Source: an uncultured Aquimarina sp. (lineage in GTDB: Bacteria; Bacteroidota; Bacteroidia; Flavobacteriales; Flavobacteriaceae). Taken from it: a stretch of DNA of 64,000 bases. Under the pieces are notes generated by a model. It was not told the DNA's origin, made no database searches, and was given only the letters and a program-made list of their open reading frames with translations. Positions 9,174-19,272 of the stretch are shown here, piece after piece. The position numbers and the translations under genes are program-made. The DNA is taken from positions 62,001-126,000 of the forward strand of contig CANMMM010000013.1 of assembly GCA_947498935.1 (NCBI GenBank), read 5' to 3'. The number at the start of each line of letters is the position of its first letter. The stretch's first letter is position 1.

Positions 9174-10337
9174 TTAGGAATATTGCTTTCGTGATAGGTA
9201 TAGTCCTAGGATGGGGCCTATGGCTAGTGGTATGTATATGTAAGTAGGCGGTATGTGCGTGGCTAGATAGGATAGTAATTGTATGCTAACGATGGTAATG
9301 GCATATCCGATACAATTGGTAATGGTCAGTGCGGTACCACGAAGCTCTGCGGGTGCTGCTGCCGCTACCATGGTAGAGAATTGTGGGGAGTCGGATATGA
9401 CAAACATCCCCCATATGCAAATACTGGCTAGAAAAAAATCTTTGGATAATTGAAATAAAAAGGGGGAGCTACAACATAAGATACAGGAGATGAGCAGGGA
9501 GTAGCGGGCTACTTTGCGACTTCCGATCTGTAGCGAGGTATAGCCTCCTAGAATACAGGAAATGCATCCAATGCCTATGATGATAAATGCCCATAGGGAT
9601 AGGGGAAGTGCTAAGCGTTGTTCGGAGGTATAGGTTTGTAATATCACGGGTACGAATCCCCAGAATGCATAGAGTTCCCACATGTGCCCAAAATAGCCAA
9701 GGGTAGCTTTTCTAAAGGCAGTAATGTGAAAAAGCTCTGTGATCACACCTAACTGTAGCTTGGCTACAGGTTTTCGATACGGCCCATTGGGAACGAATAA
9801 AAAAACCAGTAGCCCACCTATGGTGGCTAAGGCTGAGGTGGCTTGAATAACGGTGGCGTATTGGCTATTCCACGAGATGTGTTTGAGCAAATGAGGCAAT
9901 GCGGTGCCTAATACCAGTGCTCCTACAAGATAGCCTAGGGCTTTGCCAAGTCCATTTTTATAATAATCAGAGGCGATTTTCATGCCTACGGGATAGATGC
10001 CTGCTAGAAAGAAGCCTGTACCGAATCGTGCTGTAAGGATATTGAGTACGGTACTTTCGGGGATTAATAAGGATAAATTACAGAGGGCTCCTAATAATGC
10101 TGAGACCATAAATACTTTGGAGGGCGAAAAACGATCCACGACAGTGAATACAGCAAAGGTGAGGGTGCCTATAATAAAACCTAATTGTACAGCCGATAGT
10201 AGATAACCTAAGATGTTGAATTCTACGTCTAATTGAGCTGCAAAATCATCAATAACCACATTGCCCGCAAACCAAAGGGAGGTGCAGAAAAATTGTGAAA
10301 TAATGATGATGGGAAGTATATGTAGTTTTGTTTTCAG
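9174..10337 (-). CDS. MFS transporter, probably starting at a non-ATG codon
   Basis: A major facilitator protein with about 12 hydrophobic segments. The first in-frame ATG/GTG/TTG is a GTG at 10257-10259, but starting there would delete the first membrane helix. Upstream the same frame stays open to a stop at 10410-10412 and encodes a typical MFS N-terminus (LHILPIIIISQFFCTSLWF then AGN). No ATG, GTG or TTG exists in that stretch. A CTG at 10335-10337, giving LKTKLHILP, is the best-placed start and yields about 387 residues. Alternatively the original ATG has been mutated. Substrate unknown; the SQF..TSLWFAGN opening occurs in a family of uncharacterised MFS carriers. Confidence 0.75.
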   Translation of the reverse strand: MKTKLHILPIIIISQFFCTSLWFAGNVVIDDFAAQLDVEFNILGYLLSAVQLGFIIGTLTFAVFTVVDRFSPSKVFMVSALLGALCNLSLLIPESTVLNILTARFGTGFFLAGIYPVGMKIASDYYKNGLGKALGYLVGALVLGTALPHLLKHISWNSQYATVIQATSALATIGGLLVFLFVPNGPYRKPVAKLQLGVITELFHITAFRKATLGYFGHMWELYAFWGFVPVILQTYTSEQRLALPLSLWAFIIIGIGCISCILGGYTSLQIGSRKVARYSLLISCILCCSSPFLFQLSKDFFLASICIWGMFVISDSPQFSTMVAAAAPAELRGTALTITNCIGYAITIVSIQLLSYLATHIPPTYIYIPLAIGPILGLYLSRKQYS

Positions 10338-10463
10338 ATATTGGGTTTTAGTAGTAGCGGTGTAAACATAGTGCAGGGTTTGGAACAGTGTTATCGTTCT
10401 TATATCCAGTTACTAAAGTTAGAGACTGCTTCTTTTTGCATAGTAAATATCGTTTTTTATTCG

Positions 10464-11222
10464 CTATTCTACTAATAAAATGGTTCCAAATATATTAGCA
10501 TTGATCCATCCCTGATTTTTATTATCGCCAGCTACGAAGATAGATCCCATAAAATTTTCGCGTTCTGGGCTGGTATCATTGTCATTATAGGCAATGGCAA
10601 ATCCGATTTTTTGTTGCGGGTGTAAGATCATAGGTTCATTCACTTTTTCTTCGCTATAGGTGTGGTCATATACGGTGAGTTTGCATTCCCATACAGAGAC
10701 ATCGCCTGTAGTAGTGCGTCGGGTGGTGATGTGCTGGTTATAGAGAATGGGTTTTCGTTGTGGGTCGAGGTCTACGACATTGCCATCTAAGGCGATATGG
10801 TAGGCAAATGCGTTATTGTTATACTGGTGTTCTCCTCCAGAATTATCGGCATCGATAAAGATTTCTACACAGTCATCATTCCACCAAGAGGTGAGTGGAT
10901 CGCTGTGTTGATCATACAGAATATCATCTTTAATCTCTACGAGTATATAGAGCGCCTCTGGCGTCCAGCTTAGTTTATAACGCCCAAAAAAATCATCTAC
11001 AGTGGGGTAGTCTCCTACCCAAGGTTGATCCATGGGGTACCACTTGGCGGTTTTCCAAATTGGATCGTTATTGATGCCGTCTACGGTGGGTACGATCTCT
11101 GCTTTGGGTACAGTGATGGGAACTTGTACTGGTTTGGTAGTGGTATCTGCGGTTTGTGCCCATGCTATTGGTAGGTAAATTAAGCAGCATATATAGATTA
11201 GGTATGTGTTGTTGTGTTTCAT
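10464..11222 (-). CDS. Secreted carbohydrate-binding CBM9-like protein
   Basis: 252 residues with a signal peptide (to IAWAQ, about residue 22). The rest is one CBM9/DOMON-like module: PTVDGINNDPIW at the start, RYKLSWTPEALYILVEIKDD in the middle, then DDCVEIFIDADNSGG and a closing GFAIAYNDND. Such modules bind the ends of glucans or xylan chains, or occur in uncharacterised periplasmic proteins. The alpha-amylase gene lies next to it on the same strand 0.3 kb upstream, so a shared role in alpha-glucan use is plausible but only inferred. It lacks a sorting domain, so it is probably periplasmic. Confidence 0.78.
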   Translation of the reverse strand: MKHNNTYLIYICCLIYLPIAWAQTADTTTKPVQVPITVPKAEIVPTVDGINNDPIWKTAKWYPMDQPWVGDYPTVDDFFGRYKLSWTPEALYILVEIKDDILYDQHSDPLTSWWNDDCVEIFIDADNSGGEHQYNNNAFAYHIALDGNVVDLDPQRKPILYNQHITTRRTTTGDVSVWECKLTVYDHTYSEEKVNEPMILHPQQKIGFAIAYNDNDTSPERENFMGSIFVAGDNKNQGWINANIFGTILLVE

Positions 11223-11442
11223 GATAGGCTATCAGTATGCTTAGTGATCAATAATGATTAGTGGTATGACTACGATGCTGATCGTAATGTCGTAAGATAT
11301 AAAAATCAACTTGTTTAGATCGTGGTTTCTATCATTTTTTACTTAGAACTCATCTAGACTTCTTCTTTTTGCTAATGCAGTGATTGAAGTTCAATGGTAT
11401 TAGGATACTTTTTATTTGCACTATATGGTAGTATTTAAAATG

Positions 11443-11482
11443 ATACGACCTACTACTGCAGGAAGCAGTGAGTAGGTCGTAT
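11443..11482 (-). terminator. Hairpin after the amylase gene
   Basis: Stem atacgacctac...gtaggtcgtat enclosing gcagg/aagcag. It lies 28 bp after the amylase stop codon. The T-run on the minus side is poor, so it may be a processing or attenuating hairpin rather than a full terminator. Confidence 0.55.
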
Positions 11483-11510
11483 AAGTAATTATTTCGGTAT
11501 TTGTTGCGCT

Positions 11511-13814
11511 TTATTCTCTGATGATTTTAATTTGATCTAGGGCTTCTCCGTCTAATTGTACGGTATAGAAGAAAATGCCTTGTTGTTTTAATAGTTGTCT
11601 ATCGATAGCTATTTGTTGTTTTCCAGCGGTTGTCATTTGATCATATACCGTAGAGGTCTGTCCTAGTATATTGGATACGGTGACTTGTAGTCTTCCATTT
11701 TTTTCTGTGGTAATGGATAGTGTGGCTCGATCTTGTATCGGATTAGGACTGATCACTGCTTTGGATACAGTTTGTTCGGCAAATATAGCGCTCTTACCAG
11801 TGCCTAAAGCAGCACGTGATGGACAATTGTTTGGACAACTAGTTGCCCAAATGCCTGTACGTTTTCCATTGCTAGTTCCTGTAATACGAAACCATCCATC
11901 GGTACCTCTAGATAGGTCTACAGTTTGTTGTCTACTACCGTTATTAAATACCACACCCACATCTGATGCATTGACACCACTAGGTAGTGTAAAGGTATTT
12001 TGAAACCAGTTACTTCCATTGATTGCCGTCATAGGAGTTCCAGGCCACCCTCTGGTACCTGATAGGGTACGGTTTTGTGCTTTGTTATATAGATATACAT
12101 TGGTAGTAGTACCCCATCTTCTAGCGGGCTGTTGGAAATAGAAAGTAACTTCTGTGGTAGTATCTACAGGGGTATCACTACAATTGCTAGGGCAATTGGC
12201 AGACCAATTAGTGTCTTTATACCATCCATCGATACTACGCGATAGGTTGTCTGTTTGTCTGCTACCATCATTAAAAATGATACGTAGGGCATCGGCTGCT
12301 ACTCCTGCGGGTGGGGTAATGGTATAGGAATACCAATTGGTGCCTGCAATATTGGTCATGCGCTGGCCTGGCCATCCACTAGTGCCTGTAAGTGTACGAT
12401 TGGTATTGGCATTAAAGAAATAAGCATTGATAGCTGTGTCCCAGTTGGCAGGTTTGTAAAAATGCACGGTATAAGGAGGTACTGTTTCTACGGTATCGTC
12501 TCCTGGATCTGTATCATCATTCCCTCCTTGTGTCCAAACGGCATAGTCAGTTCCAGCTGTTTTGAGCACCCATCCACTACCGTTTGGTGACCAGTTTCCA
12601 CTTCCTAATTTCATCGCTATGGTTCCTGCTCTACCATCTATATACGCTGCATACAAGTCATTTCTGGCAGCAGCGATATTGATACTTGATCCTGCATGTA
12701 TACGTACACTTTTTCGAACACTAATCAGGTCTTTGATGGCATTACGTACCCCTGTTCCTGCATCAAAAAAGTGTGTCCAGAATACCATAGGATTACCAGG
12801 GTGGGTTAGGATATAGGCATATCCTTTTCTAAGGTTGGTTTCGCCTCCTGGGAATACAAAATTAGAGCCACAGCATTGCTGTGCTGCTCCAGTATCATGA
12901 TTGTCTAAGAAGGTAACGGATTTAGCGGGGTTGATACCAATCATTCCTGATGGGCGCCCATTGAAATCTCTTAGATACGATAGATTATTGTCTCTAAGGG
13001 CATTTTGCAAGGCTACTTTGGTATTAAAGTCAAAGGCAGAAGAAGAACCTTCGGTACGATTTATAAAGTTATTGGTTTGTGTTCTGCTACTTTCTAGGAG
13101 TTCTCCTACCGAAAAATAAGGGTTAGTAGCTTCATTATATTCTTTATTGTATTTAGGATCATAGCCATGTACAAAATCATAACGCCATCCGTCGAACCCT
13201 AGTTCATTTCGCAATGTTCGCATCCATTCGATGATAGCTGCGCGTACAGCTGGATTTTTATGGTCAAGGTCTCTCGCTGCTGCAAATCCACCACTAGAAC
13301 CGTCTGATTTGAGATCAAAACCTGGTACAAAATCGCTGTTGATACTAAATTCTACAGGACCATTGACAAAGTTGCGCCCTTCATCATCGGCTACGATATA
13401 GAAAGTAGGCCAAGCAGGATTGGTAAAAGTAACAGCATCATTGGTTCCTACGCGGTGATTGATGACAATATCACTGATTACTTTGATCCCTAGATCGTGG
13501 TATTGACTGATCAGGCTTTTAAGTTGGGTTGCTGTTCCGTATTCGCTATTAAAATTATTGATCTCTCTGGGTAAATATCCTTGTGGAGCGGCCGAATTAC
13601 TTGGTGGTGGCATCCATATGAGGTCTATGCCTGCATCATCTATAGTATTCTTATTAGCCATGACTACATCATACCATGTTTGTCCTGCGGGCTGATTTTG
13701 TACATTCCAATCAAATGCTTGGAATAGAACGTCTTCGTCTTGTGCTTGGATACTCCATAAGGAGAAACAGCATACGAAGCAGAGTAGTAATTGTGAGATG
13801 TTTTTTCTTTTCAT
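11511..13814 (-). CDS. Secreted alpha-amylase (GH13) with two CBM26-like modules and T9SS sorting domain
   Basis: 767 residues. Signal peptide to SIQAQ (about 25). The GH13 barrel spans about 28-400 with VINH near 117-120, nucleophile D213 in GWRYDF, acid/base E238 in VGELLE and D307 in DNHD. The opening LFQAFDW and GWRYDF sequences suggest the plant-type/GH13_6-like group (tentative). Two similar starch-binding modules follow (about 445-545 and 555-665), each with an N-R-T-L-S/T-G-T...GWPG block and an F-N-D/N-G-S-R-Q block, as in CBM26. The last 80 residues are a Por-secretion sorting domain (SPNPIQDRATLSI...). It should be exported through T9SS and cleave starch or glycogen outside the cell. 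No SusC/SusD pair is nearby. Confidence 0.92.
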   Translation of the reverse strand: MKRKNISQLLLCFVCCFSLWSIQAQDEDVLFQAFDWNVQNQPAGQTWYDVVMANKNTIDDAGIDLIWMPPPSNSAAPQGYLPREINNFNSEYGTATQLKSLISQYHDLGIKVISDIVINHRVGTNDAVTFTNPAWPTFYIVADDEGRNFVNGPVEFSINSDFVPGFDLKSDGSSGGFAAARDLDHKNPAVRAAIIEWMRTLRNELGFDGWRYDFVHGYDPKYNKEYNEATNPYFSVGELLESSRTQTNNFINRTEGSSSAFDFNTKVALQNALRDNNLSYLRDFNGRPSGMIGINPAKSVTFLDNHDTGAAQQCCGSNFVFPGGETNLRKGYAYILTHPGNPMVFWTHFFDAGTGVRNAIKDLISVRKSVRIHAGSSINIAAARNDLYAAYIDGRAGTIAMKLGSGNWSPNGSGWVLKTAGTDYAVWTQGGNDDTDPGDDTVETVPPYTVHFYKPANWDTAINAYFFNANTNRTLTGTSGWPGQRMTNIAGTNWYSYTITPPAGVAADALRIIFNDGSRQTDNLSRSIDGWYKDTNWSANCPSNCSDTPVDTTTEVTFYFQQPARRWGTTTNVYLYNKAQNRTLSGTRGWPGTPMTAINGSNWFQNTFTLPSGVNASDVGVVFNNGSRQQTVDLSRGTDGWFRITGTSNGKRTGIWATSCPNNCPSRAALGTGKSAIFAEQTVSKAVISPNPIQDRATLSITTEKNGRLQVTVSNILGQTSTVYDQMTTAGKQQIAIDRQLLKQQGIFFYTVQLDGEALDQIKIIRE

Positions 13815-14620
13815 GTGTGTGTGTTTGTGTTCACTTCTAGTACATAGATATGAATCGGTTACTTAAATTACGTTTGTATGTATAGGGACAAGGCACTAAA
13901 GAATAGTGGTACACTTATTCAATAGTGATAAGTACCTTTTTCTGATATGGTTACAAAGAATAGTGGTGGTTACGCAGTGCGTATTCTATTGCAATAAGGG
14001 GGGCAATGTTGTGTGGTTGGATTAGAAAAAAGGAGGTTATACCAGTTATTGTTTGGATTTACGGCAAAAGAAAATTTTTGTGTAATAAATTCAAATGGTA
14101 AATGGTAGTATACTTAGGTATGGTGTATTCTAATCACTCATTGCTTTAAAAAAGTTGGTAATTGTAATGCGCTAAAATCTGTCATATGTTATACATCCAA
14201 TAGCGTATATCGTCCTAGCGGTACGGATTGATGTTTCGTAAAAATAGCAGTTGATTTCATAATTCGTAAATTTTAGTTTATAAAAATGATTGTTATGTGT
14301 TAGGACTGCTAATTTATTATGAATTATTTAATATTAAGTTATCGAGAGGTAACTACAACGTTTTCGTGTTGATAAATTCTTATTTTTTTGATGATTTTAT
14401 TGTGATTTAGATAAATTTATAGAAAAAAGAGAAGATGCTTTATGAATCATGTGCTGTTTAGCTCTTTTAGCAAAAAAGTTTAAACCACTTCAAATACGAA
14501 TAAGGATGTATGTATGATCAATTATAAAAAAGTACGGCTTCTAGGTATTTATGCCTAGAAGCCGTGGATAGTGATTAGATTAATTTCTCTTATAGAAGCT
14601 TTGTACTCAATGTATGTTAA
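13815..14620. other. 0.8-kb intergenic region
   Basis: No coding frame recognised. Holds a 22-bp sequence at 14086-14107 that recurs at 15379-15400, a solo repeat end (aagtttaaaccacttc, about 14475-14491) matching the MITE-like family, and the terminator of the next gene. Confidence 0.5.
14525..14565 (-). terminator. Terminator of the small lipoprotein gene
   Basis: Perfect 12-bp stem acggcttctagg / cctagaagccgt (14534-14565) followed on the minus strand by a T-rich run. It lies 55 bp after the stop codon at 14621. Confidence 0.8.
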
Positions 14621-15043
14621 TTAGTCAAAGTGTTCATAAACTTTATAACGAATAGTCTCGCGATTATTTACGGTATATTTTTTGGTTACTTTCTTTCCTC
14701 GTTCTATAATCACTTCATCAATCACTTTAGTAAGTGTAGGTGCGTTTGCAACTCCTTTTGAAACTATAACGTATACTTTTTTTCTAGTTTTGTTGATCAT
14801 TACGACTTTTCTCTTTCCGCATTTACCAGAACAAGCTCTTTCTGCAGTCTCTCCGTTTATAGGAACTTCAAAGGTTAAATTCTTAGCTTTATCTTTAATT
14901 ACAACTACTCTAGAGGATTTTTGTAATTCATCAAAATTACCGATTTCATCGGTTGCAATCTCATTGGCTACAGGGTCTTGATTACAAGAAATCAATGTTA
15001 TTATTGTTACCATTGTAAAGATACTGTACATTAAATTTTTCAT
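14621..15043 (-). CDS. Small putative lipoprotein of unknown function
   Basis: 140 residues with a lipoprotein signal (ITLISC, Cys about residue 20). The mature part is lysine-rich with alternating strand-like segments (VVVIKDKAKNLTF, RKKVYVIVSKG, KKVTKKYTV) and a CSGKCGKRK cluster. I recognise no family. It is a single-gene unit: its own terminator lies downstream, and partly matching 22-bp repeats lie on both sides (14086 and 15379). Probably anchored in the inner leaflet of the outer membrane. Confidence 0.65.
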   Translation of the reverse strand: MKNLMYSIFTMVTIITLISCNQDPVANEIATDEIGNFDELQKSSRVVVIKDKAKNLTFEVPINGETAERACSGKCGKRKVVMINKTRKKVYVIVSKGVANAPTLTKVIDEVIIERGKKVTKKYTVNNRETIRYKVYEHFD

Positions 15044-15445
15044 AATAATAAAAAGGTTTTAAGAGTTAAAATTTTAGATACATAGAAGACTTTATACGTA
15101 GTAACAACTATACAACTAAAGTTGATATATGTGGTACTTTTTATAAGTCTTATATGCTAGTGTAAATATAAAATTTGTAGCAATATTTTATGTTCCTATT
15201 GTATGATCAACCTGTTTGTTTGTATAAGCATGAGGGAATTTTGTATAAAGTGAAGGTGTAGTATATGTGTTTTTTTTTAGGGAAATAATTTTGTGGTTTT
15301 TCACTAGTTAAAAATAGTTTTCAACAATAAGTTTTACAATAGATTTACGGTGGTTAAGATGTGTAGTCTATGATACCAGTAAATTCAAATGGTAAATGGT
15401 ATTAGCTCATTTTGGTTAAAGCTTTCTAAAGTTACCACCCATAAT
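15044..15445. other. 0.4-kb intergenic region
   Basis: AT-rich spacer. The only notable item is the second copy (15379-15400) of a 22-bp sequence found at 14086-14107. Confidence 0.5.
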
Positions 15446-16693
15446 TTACTGTAATTTGTAGCTGTAGGTATCTGCTAGTTTCCATATGGTTTTGAATTGT
15501 GGAATGATCTCTTCATCGAAATCCGCATCGGTATTAAATAATAGAATACGACCGATTCCTGTAGTAGGATTAAAATACATGCCTGCTACGATACCAGGAT
15601 CTCCCCCGCTATGCCCTATAGTCTTAAAAGTATCCCCCATAAAACCGTTTGATAATTCTGTAAACAGGCCTAAAGAGCCATTGCGTTTTCCCTTTAGTTG
15701 TGCAGGGGTTAGTTGTGGTGTAAATAATTCTTTGTAACTCTCTGTGTTCAGTAGCTTTCCTTGTCCATTATAGCCATTGATGAGTTCCATGAGTAAGTAG
15801 CTCATGTCTTTACTAGTGGTCAGTAGTCCTCCATCTGGATACGACTGTAAGGAATAATCGGCTAACACGCTTTCGTAATTCCCATATAATTTAGAGCGTT
15901 GTGTACTATCTATGGCAGTATGTGACCATGTAGTTTGCTGCATCTGTAAAGGGTCGAAAATATGCGTTTTGGTAAAAGCGTGGTAGGGTCTTTTCGTAGC
16001 TATTTCGATGACATATCCACAGAGCGCAGCTCCTAGATTAGAATACTCAAATGTACTGCCTATACTATCTTTGGTAAATGTTTTAGGGGTGTATAGTGCT
16101 CCTTCTTTAGCGAGTAATTGCGCTAAAAAATCACCTAGTGGTTTTTTAGTAGATGGGGGTTTCATATAGCCAAATACACTGACTCCTTTTGGGTGTGTTT
16201 CTTTATGAAGTACATAGGTGTTTTCCCAGAATGCATCGGTGTCTTGTATCGTACTGGTGTGTGTAGCGAGGTGTCGTATAGTGATCTGTTGTGTGGGAGC
16301 ATTGGGATTGCTGATCTCAAAGGGTAAGTACTTCTGGATAGGATCATCGAGGTGTAGTGCACCTATTTCCTGTGCTTTTAATACTGTGATTCCCAAAATA
16401 GTCTTAGAAATCGAAGCAATGGGTTGTACCGTAGTAGGTGTATACGGTTGTTGTGTAGCAGTATTCCTAAAACCAAAGCCTTGGTTGTATAAAATGCTTT
16501 CTGGGTCTACCATAGCTATTCCAAAACCTACCGTGTGTTTTTGGTTATAAATCGATTGTAATTCAGTCGTTAGACTGTCTTTTATAGGTTGTAAATCAAC
16601 AGTACTGGTAGGTGGTGTTTCAGCTTGTTTTGATTGTTGCTTGCAGGCAATGAATAGAGGAATTACTAGACAGGCTATTTGGATTGGACGCAT
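15446..16693 (-). CDS. Beta-lactamase-family serine hydrolase (lipoprotein)
   Basis: 415 residues from the ATG at 16691-16693, chosen because it gives a clean lipoprotein signal (LVIPLFIAC). A longer frame starting at 16813 would overlap the preceding gene by 77 bp. Class C/D-Ala carboxypeptidase-like motifs are present: S-I-S-K (SxxK) in PIASISKTIL, Y-S-N (YxN) in FEYSNLG, and HSGGDPG in place of the KTG box. This is the beta-lactamase (PF00144) fold used by esterases, D-aminopeptidases and penicillin-recognising enzymes. Periplasmic, outer-membrane anchored. Antibiotic resistance is not implied; most flavobacterial members have unknown substrates. Confidence 0.82.
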   Translation of the reverse strand: MRPIQIACLVIPLFIACKQQSKQAETPPTSTVDLQPIKDSLTTELQSIYNQKHTVGFGIAMVDPESILYNQGFGFRNTATQQPYTPTTVQPIASISKTILGITVLKAQEIGALHLDDPIQKYLPFEISNPNAPTQQITIRHLATHTSTIQDTDAFWENTYVLHKETHPKGVSVFGYMKPPSTKKPLGDFLAQLLAKEGALYTPKTFTKDSIGSTFEYSNLGAALCGYVIEIATKRPYHAFTKTHIFDPLQMQQTTWSHTAIDSTQRSKLYGNYESVLADYSLQSYPDGGLLTTSKDMSYLLMELINGYNGQGKLLNTESYKELFTPQLTPAQLKGKRNGSLGLFTELSNGFMGDTFKTIGHSGGDPGIVAGMYFNPTTGIGRILLFNTDADFDEEIIPQFKTIWKLADTYSYKLQ

Positions 16694-16736
16694 AGCAATA
16701 AGTTTTTTTGATGATTGATGAATATTTAGATATATA

Positions 16737-18179
16737 CTAGTGCGGAATCGTCTTTTTATGATGTATACTATTTTTATGTTCAAAGATTTCGACACGCACT
16801 TGGTATTTTGCAAAGGATTGCCGCAGGGTATAATTTTGTCGTAACAGTGCTAATTCCTCATCAGTGAGGTTATAGACATTAGAATAGAAAACATAAGGTT
16901 CTGTACCTGTAAACCGTACAAAAGCGCGTATGTCGCCGTTTAATTCTATATCGTCGATCGTAGTACTATTTGGAAAAAAAGAACTGGTTTCTCCTATGGG
17001 AATAGCCTGTGTATCCATGTACTCGATTGCCTGCTTGCGCAAATCCCAATACGGCAGATGTGCTAATGAAGCGCCCCATCCCTGTGCAAAGGCATCTGAG
17101 TATACAATAAAGTTACCACCTAGCAGACTCACTAGTAGTACTACGTAAATTCCTTTTTTTAATCGATATAATCTAGAGAGCATAAAAGCGAGTAGTCCTA
17201 TGGCTAAGAAGGAGGTGATATAATACCGGTGCCCCATGGTATTTTTCATCAGTAAGCTCAGCCCATAAATTACGATTGTAGAAAAAATAATAATAGCGAT
17301 CACTGGAGTGTATTTTTTCCATTCGATGCTTTTGCGTTTTATAAATAAGGTATATAGTATAAAAAGTACCAGTGTCATTCTCCCAAAATCGGTGAATTGG
17401 AATCCAAGTACAGCAATATTTCTCAAGAAATTCATCAAAAAGTCTTGCACAGAGGTAAAATGCCATGCACTGCCCCACAGTTGCGATGGGTGCGAAATAA
17501 TCCACCCTTTAGTAATCAGTCTCCATGTCAGGTAGCTACAAGCGGGTAATGCTGCGATGAGGTAGATACTTAAGGTCTTTTTCTCAAAGAATTTTCTAAT
17601 TCCTACTTTATGGATTCCGAGATGTATGACAGCATCTACTAAGAAGAGACCTGCACAGAGCATCATCCCTCTATAGCTCGCAATACCTAGTAGTGCGAGT
17701 CCGATAATTTTTAGATAGGTTTGGTGTCTCAGGATTCCGTTTAGTGCCATAAACAGAAAAAATAATTGAATGGCTTCTGGGGCGACTAAAACGAATTGAG
17801 ATAAGAGTGTTGGGTCTGCGAGTACGAGTACAAATCCTGCGATGCGTAGGGGAGTATCTTTGATAAAAAAGCTCACGAAATTGTACAGTTGCCAAAGCAG
17901 CCCTATGCTAAAAGGAAACATCACCCAATGAGATACGACTAAGGATTTTCCAAAAACAGTCCAACTCATCGCCAGTAGTGTGGCTAATAGTGGTGGATGT
18001 CCAGCATCGTGTTCTAGGGCAATAGCACTCCATCTAAAGATGCCATTATGGTATAAATCATTTCCCATTTTGGCTCCAAACAGTACATTGTCCCAAAACA
18101 TCCCAATATCGAAACTAACGATTAGGAATACTATGCTCAGTAGCGTAAAAATGATTGCTTTCTTATAGTGTATGCTCAT
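16737..18179 (-). CDS. GT39/PMT-like membrane glycosyltransferase
   Basis: 480 residues, around ten hydrophobic segments. The first periplasmic loop has D-I-G-M-F-W-D near residue 25 and HDAGHPP near residue 54. This is the acidic motif and HPP signature of the ArnT/PMT family, which moves sugars from polyprenyl phosphate donors onto lipids or proteins. The C-terminal part (about residues 385-460) is a soluble, probably periplasmic, region. It ends 43 bp before the start of the serine hydrolase gene, so the two may be co-transcribed. Acceptor unknown. Confidence 0.72.
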   Translation of the reverse strand: MSIHYKKAIIFTLLSIVFLIVSFDIGMFWDNVLFGAKMGNDLYHNGIFRWSAIALEHDAGHPPLLATLLAMSWTVFGKSLVVSHWVMFPFSIGLLWQLYNFVSFFIKDTPLRIAGFVLVLADPTLLSQFVLVAPEAIQLFFLFMALNGILRHQTYLKIIGLALLGIASYRGMMLCAGLFLVDAVIHLGIHKVGIRKFFEKKTLSIYLIAALPACSYLTWRLITKGWIISHPSQLWGSAWHFTSVQDFLMNFLRNIAVLGFQFTDFGRMTLVLFILYTLFIKRKSIEWKKYTPVIAIIIFSTIVIYGLSLLMKNTMGHRYYITSFLAIGLLAFMLSRLYRLKKGIYVVLLVSLLGGNFIVYSDAFAQGWGASLAHLPYWDLRKQAIEYMDTQAIPIGETSSFFPNSTTIDDIELNGDIRAFVRFTGTEPYVFYSNVYNLTDEELALLRQNYTLRQSFAKYQVRVEIFEHKNSIHHKKTIPH

Positions 18180-18327
18180 CTCTGTATATGGCTAGTAAAT
18201 ATATCGTTTTGGTTTTTGTACTACTTCAATCACAAACCTATTAAAAAATAGTACTTCTACCAATGAATTGTATATTCCTTTTAGCCATAGAACACGTATC
18301 TACCTCTTTTAATTAGTATACGATAGA

Positions 18328-19272
18328 TTATTGCTTTACGATTTTTAGTAGTGCTTGTTGTCCTGTATCTGCTTCTATCGACACAAGATATACACCTGCA
18401 CTTCCGTCTAAGACAACATCTATGACATTCGTATTGGTATATGTAGTTGTTTGGATATGCTGTCCTATTAGGTTTTTTACTGTGGCAGTTACTAAAGGGT
18501 AGCTATTCGCTAGCGAGATACGTGTTTGATAAGCTGTCGGATTAGGCGCTACATGGATTTGTTCTGTAAAACTGGTCTCTATCACTCCTAATGTAGCAGA
18601 GGTATAGGTGATAGACAGCGTAGGTGCATTGGCAGTAGTCGCATCAAATCGTTTTGCGCTAGTGCCATCGCCTTCCTCACCTATCAAAAACCAACCAAAA
18701 TTACTAGCAGGAGTATCTATCCATGCTTGTATATCGGTAATTAGGGCAGTAGCTGTCCAATTGTAGCTACCCGAAGCAGCCACCATGGTACTCGCAGAAG
18801 CCGTAGTAGCAAAATCACCACCTACGGTGTTCCATGCTGTGATACAGCTCGATCCATCGGTACTAAAATTACAGTTCCAACTCGCATCATTCGCGGTAGC
18901 CGTCGCACCGCCACCTTCTTCTTCAGGGGCATCCGAGGTACCTTGTCCCCAATCGGCGGTCGCTCTGTGTACACGTACTTCTTTGGCACCTACGATGGAT
19001 TTAGACATAAATAAGGATAAGGTAGCATCGGTAATCACCGCATCATTCGGGATGCTAGAGAGATCAAAATGTAGCAACGCTCTACGTAAGTTATTGGTTG
19101 ATTTCTTGTTCTGTCCTACAAAGAAGTAGGTGCCAGCACCATTACTTTTATTCGTAGAACTGCTGGATTGATATAAGGTGTTGTACTTGTCTAAGGGTAC
19201 TGTGGTGGTTTGCTGTGCCTGTGTATAGGCAATGATCCCTAAGAGTAATGAAAATAGTGTGGTTTTTTTCAT
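18328..19272 (-). CDS. DNRLRE domain protein with T9SS sorting domain
   Basis: 314 residues. Signal peptide to YTQAQ. Residues about 25-225 form a DNRLRE-type domain (VPLDKYNTLYQSSSS, RALLHFDLSSIP, DATLSLFMS, ATALITDIQAWID, WFLIGEEG), a beta-sandwich often found as an accessory module in exported enzymes. The last 80 residues are a T9SS sorting domain (VAPNPTAYQTRISL...LLKIVKQ). Here the domain stands alone, with no catalytic partner. The gene for a haem c lipoprotein lies next on the same strand, transcribed first. Secreted; function unknown, possibly adhesive. Confidence 0.8.
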   Translation of the reverse strand: MKKTTLFSLLLGIIAYTQAQQTTTVPLDKYNTLYQSSSSTNKSNGAGTYFFVGQNKKSTNNLRRALLHFDLSSIPNDAVITDATLSLFMSKSIVGAKEVRVHRATADWGQGTSDAPEEEGGGATATANDASWNCNFSTDGSSCITAWNTVGGDFATTASASTMVAASGSYNWTATALITDIQAWIDTPASNFGWFLIGEEGDGTSAKRFDATTANAPTLSITYTSATLGVIETSFTEQIHVAPNPTAYQTRISLANSYPLVTATVKNLIGQHIQTTTYTNTNVIDVVLDGSAGVYLVSIEADTGQQALLKIVKQ

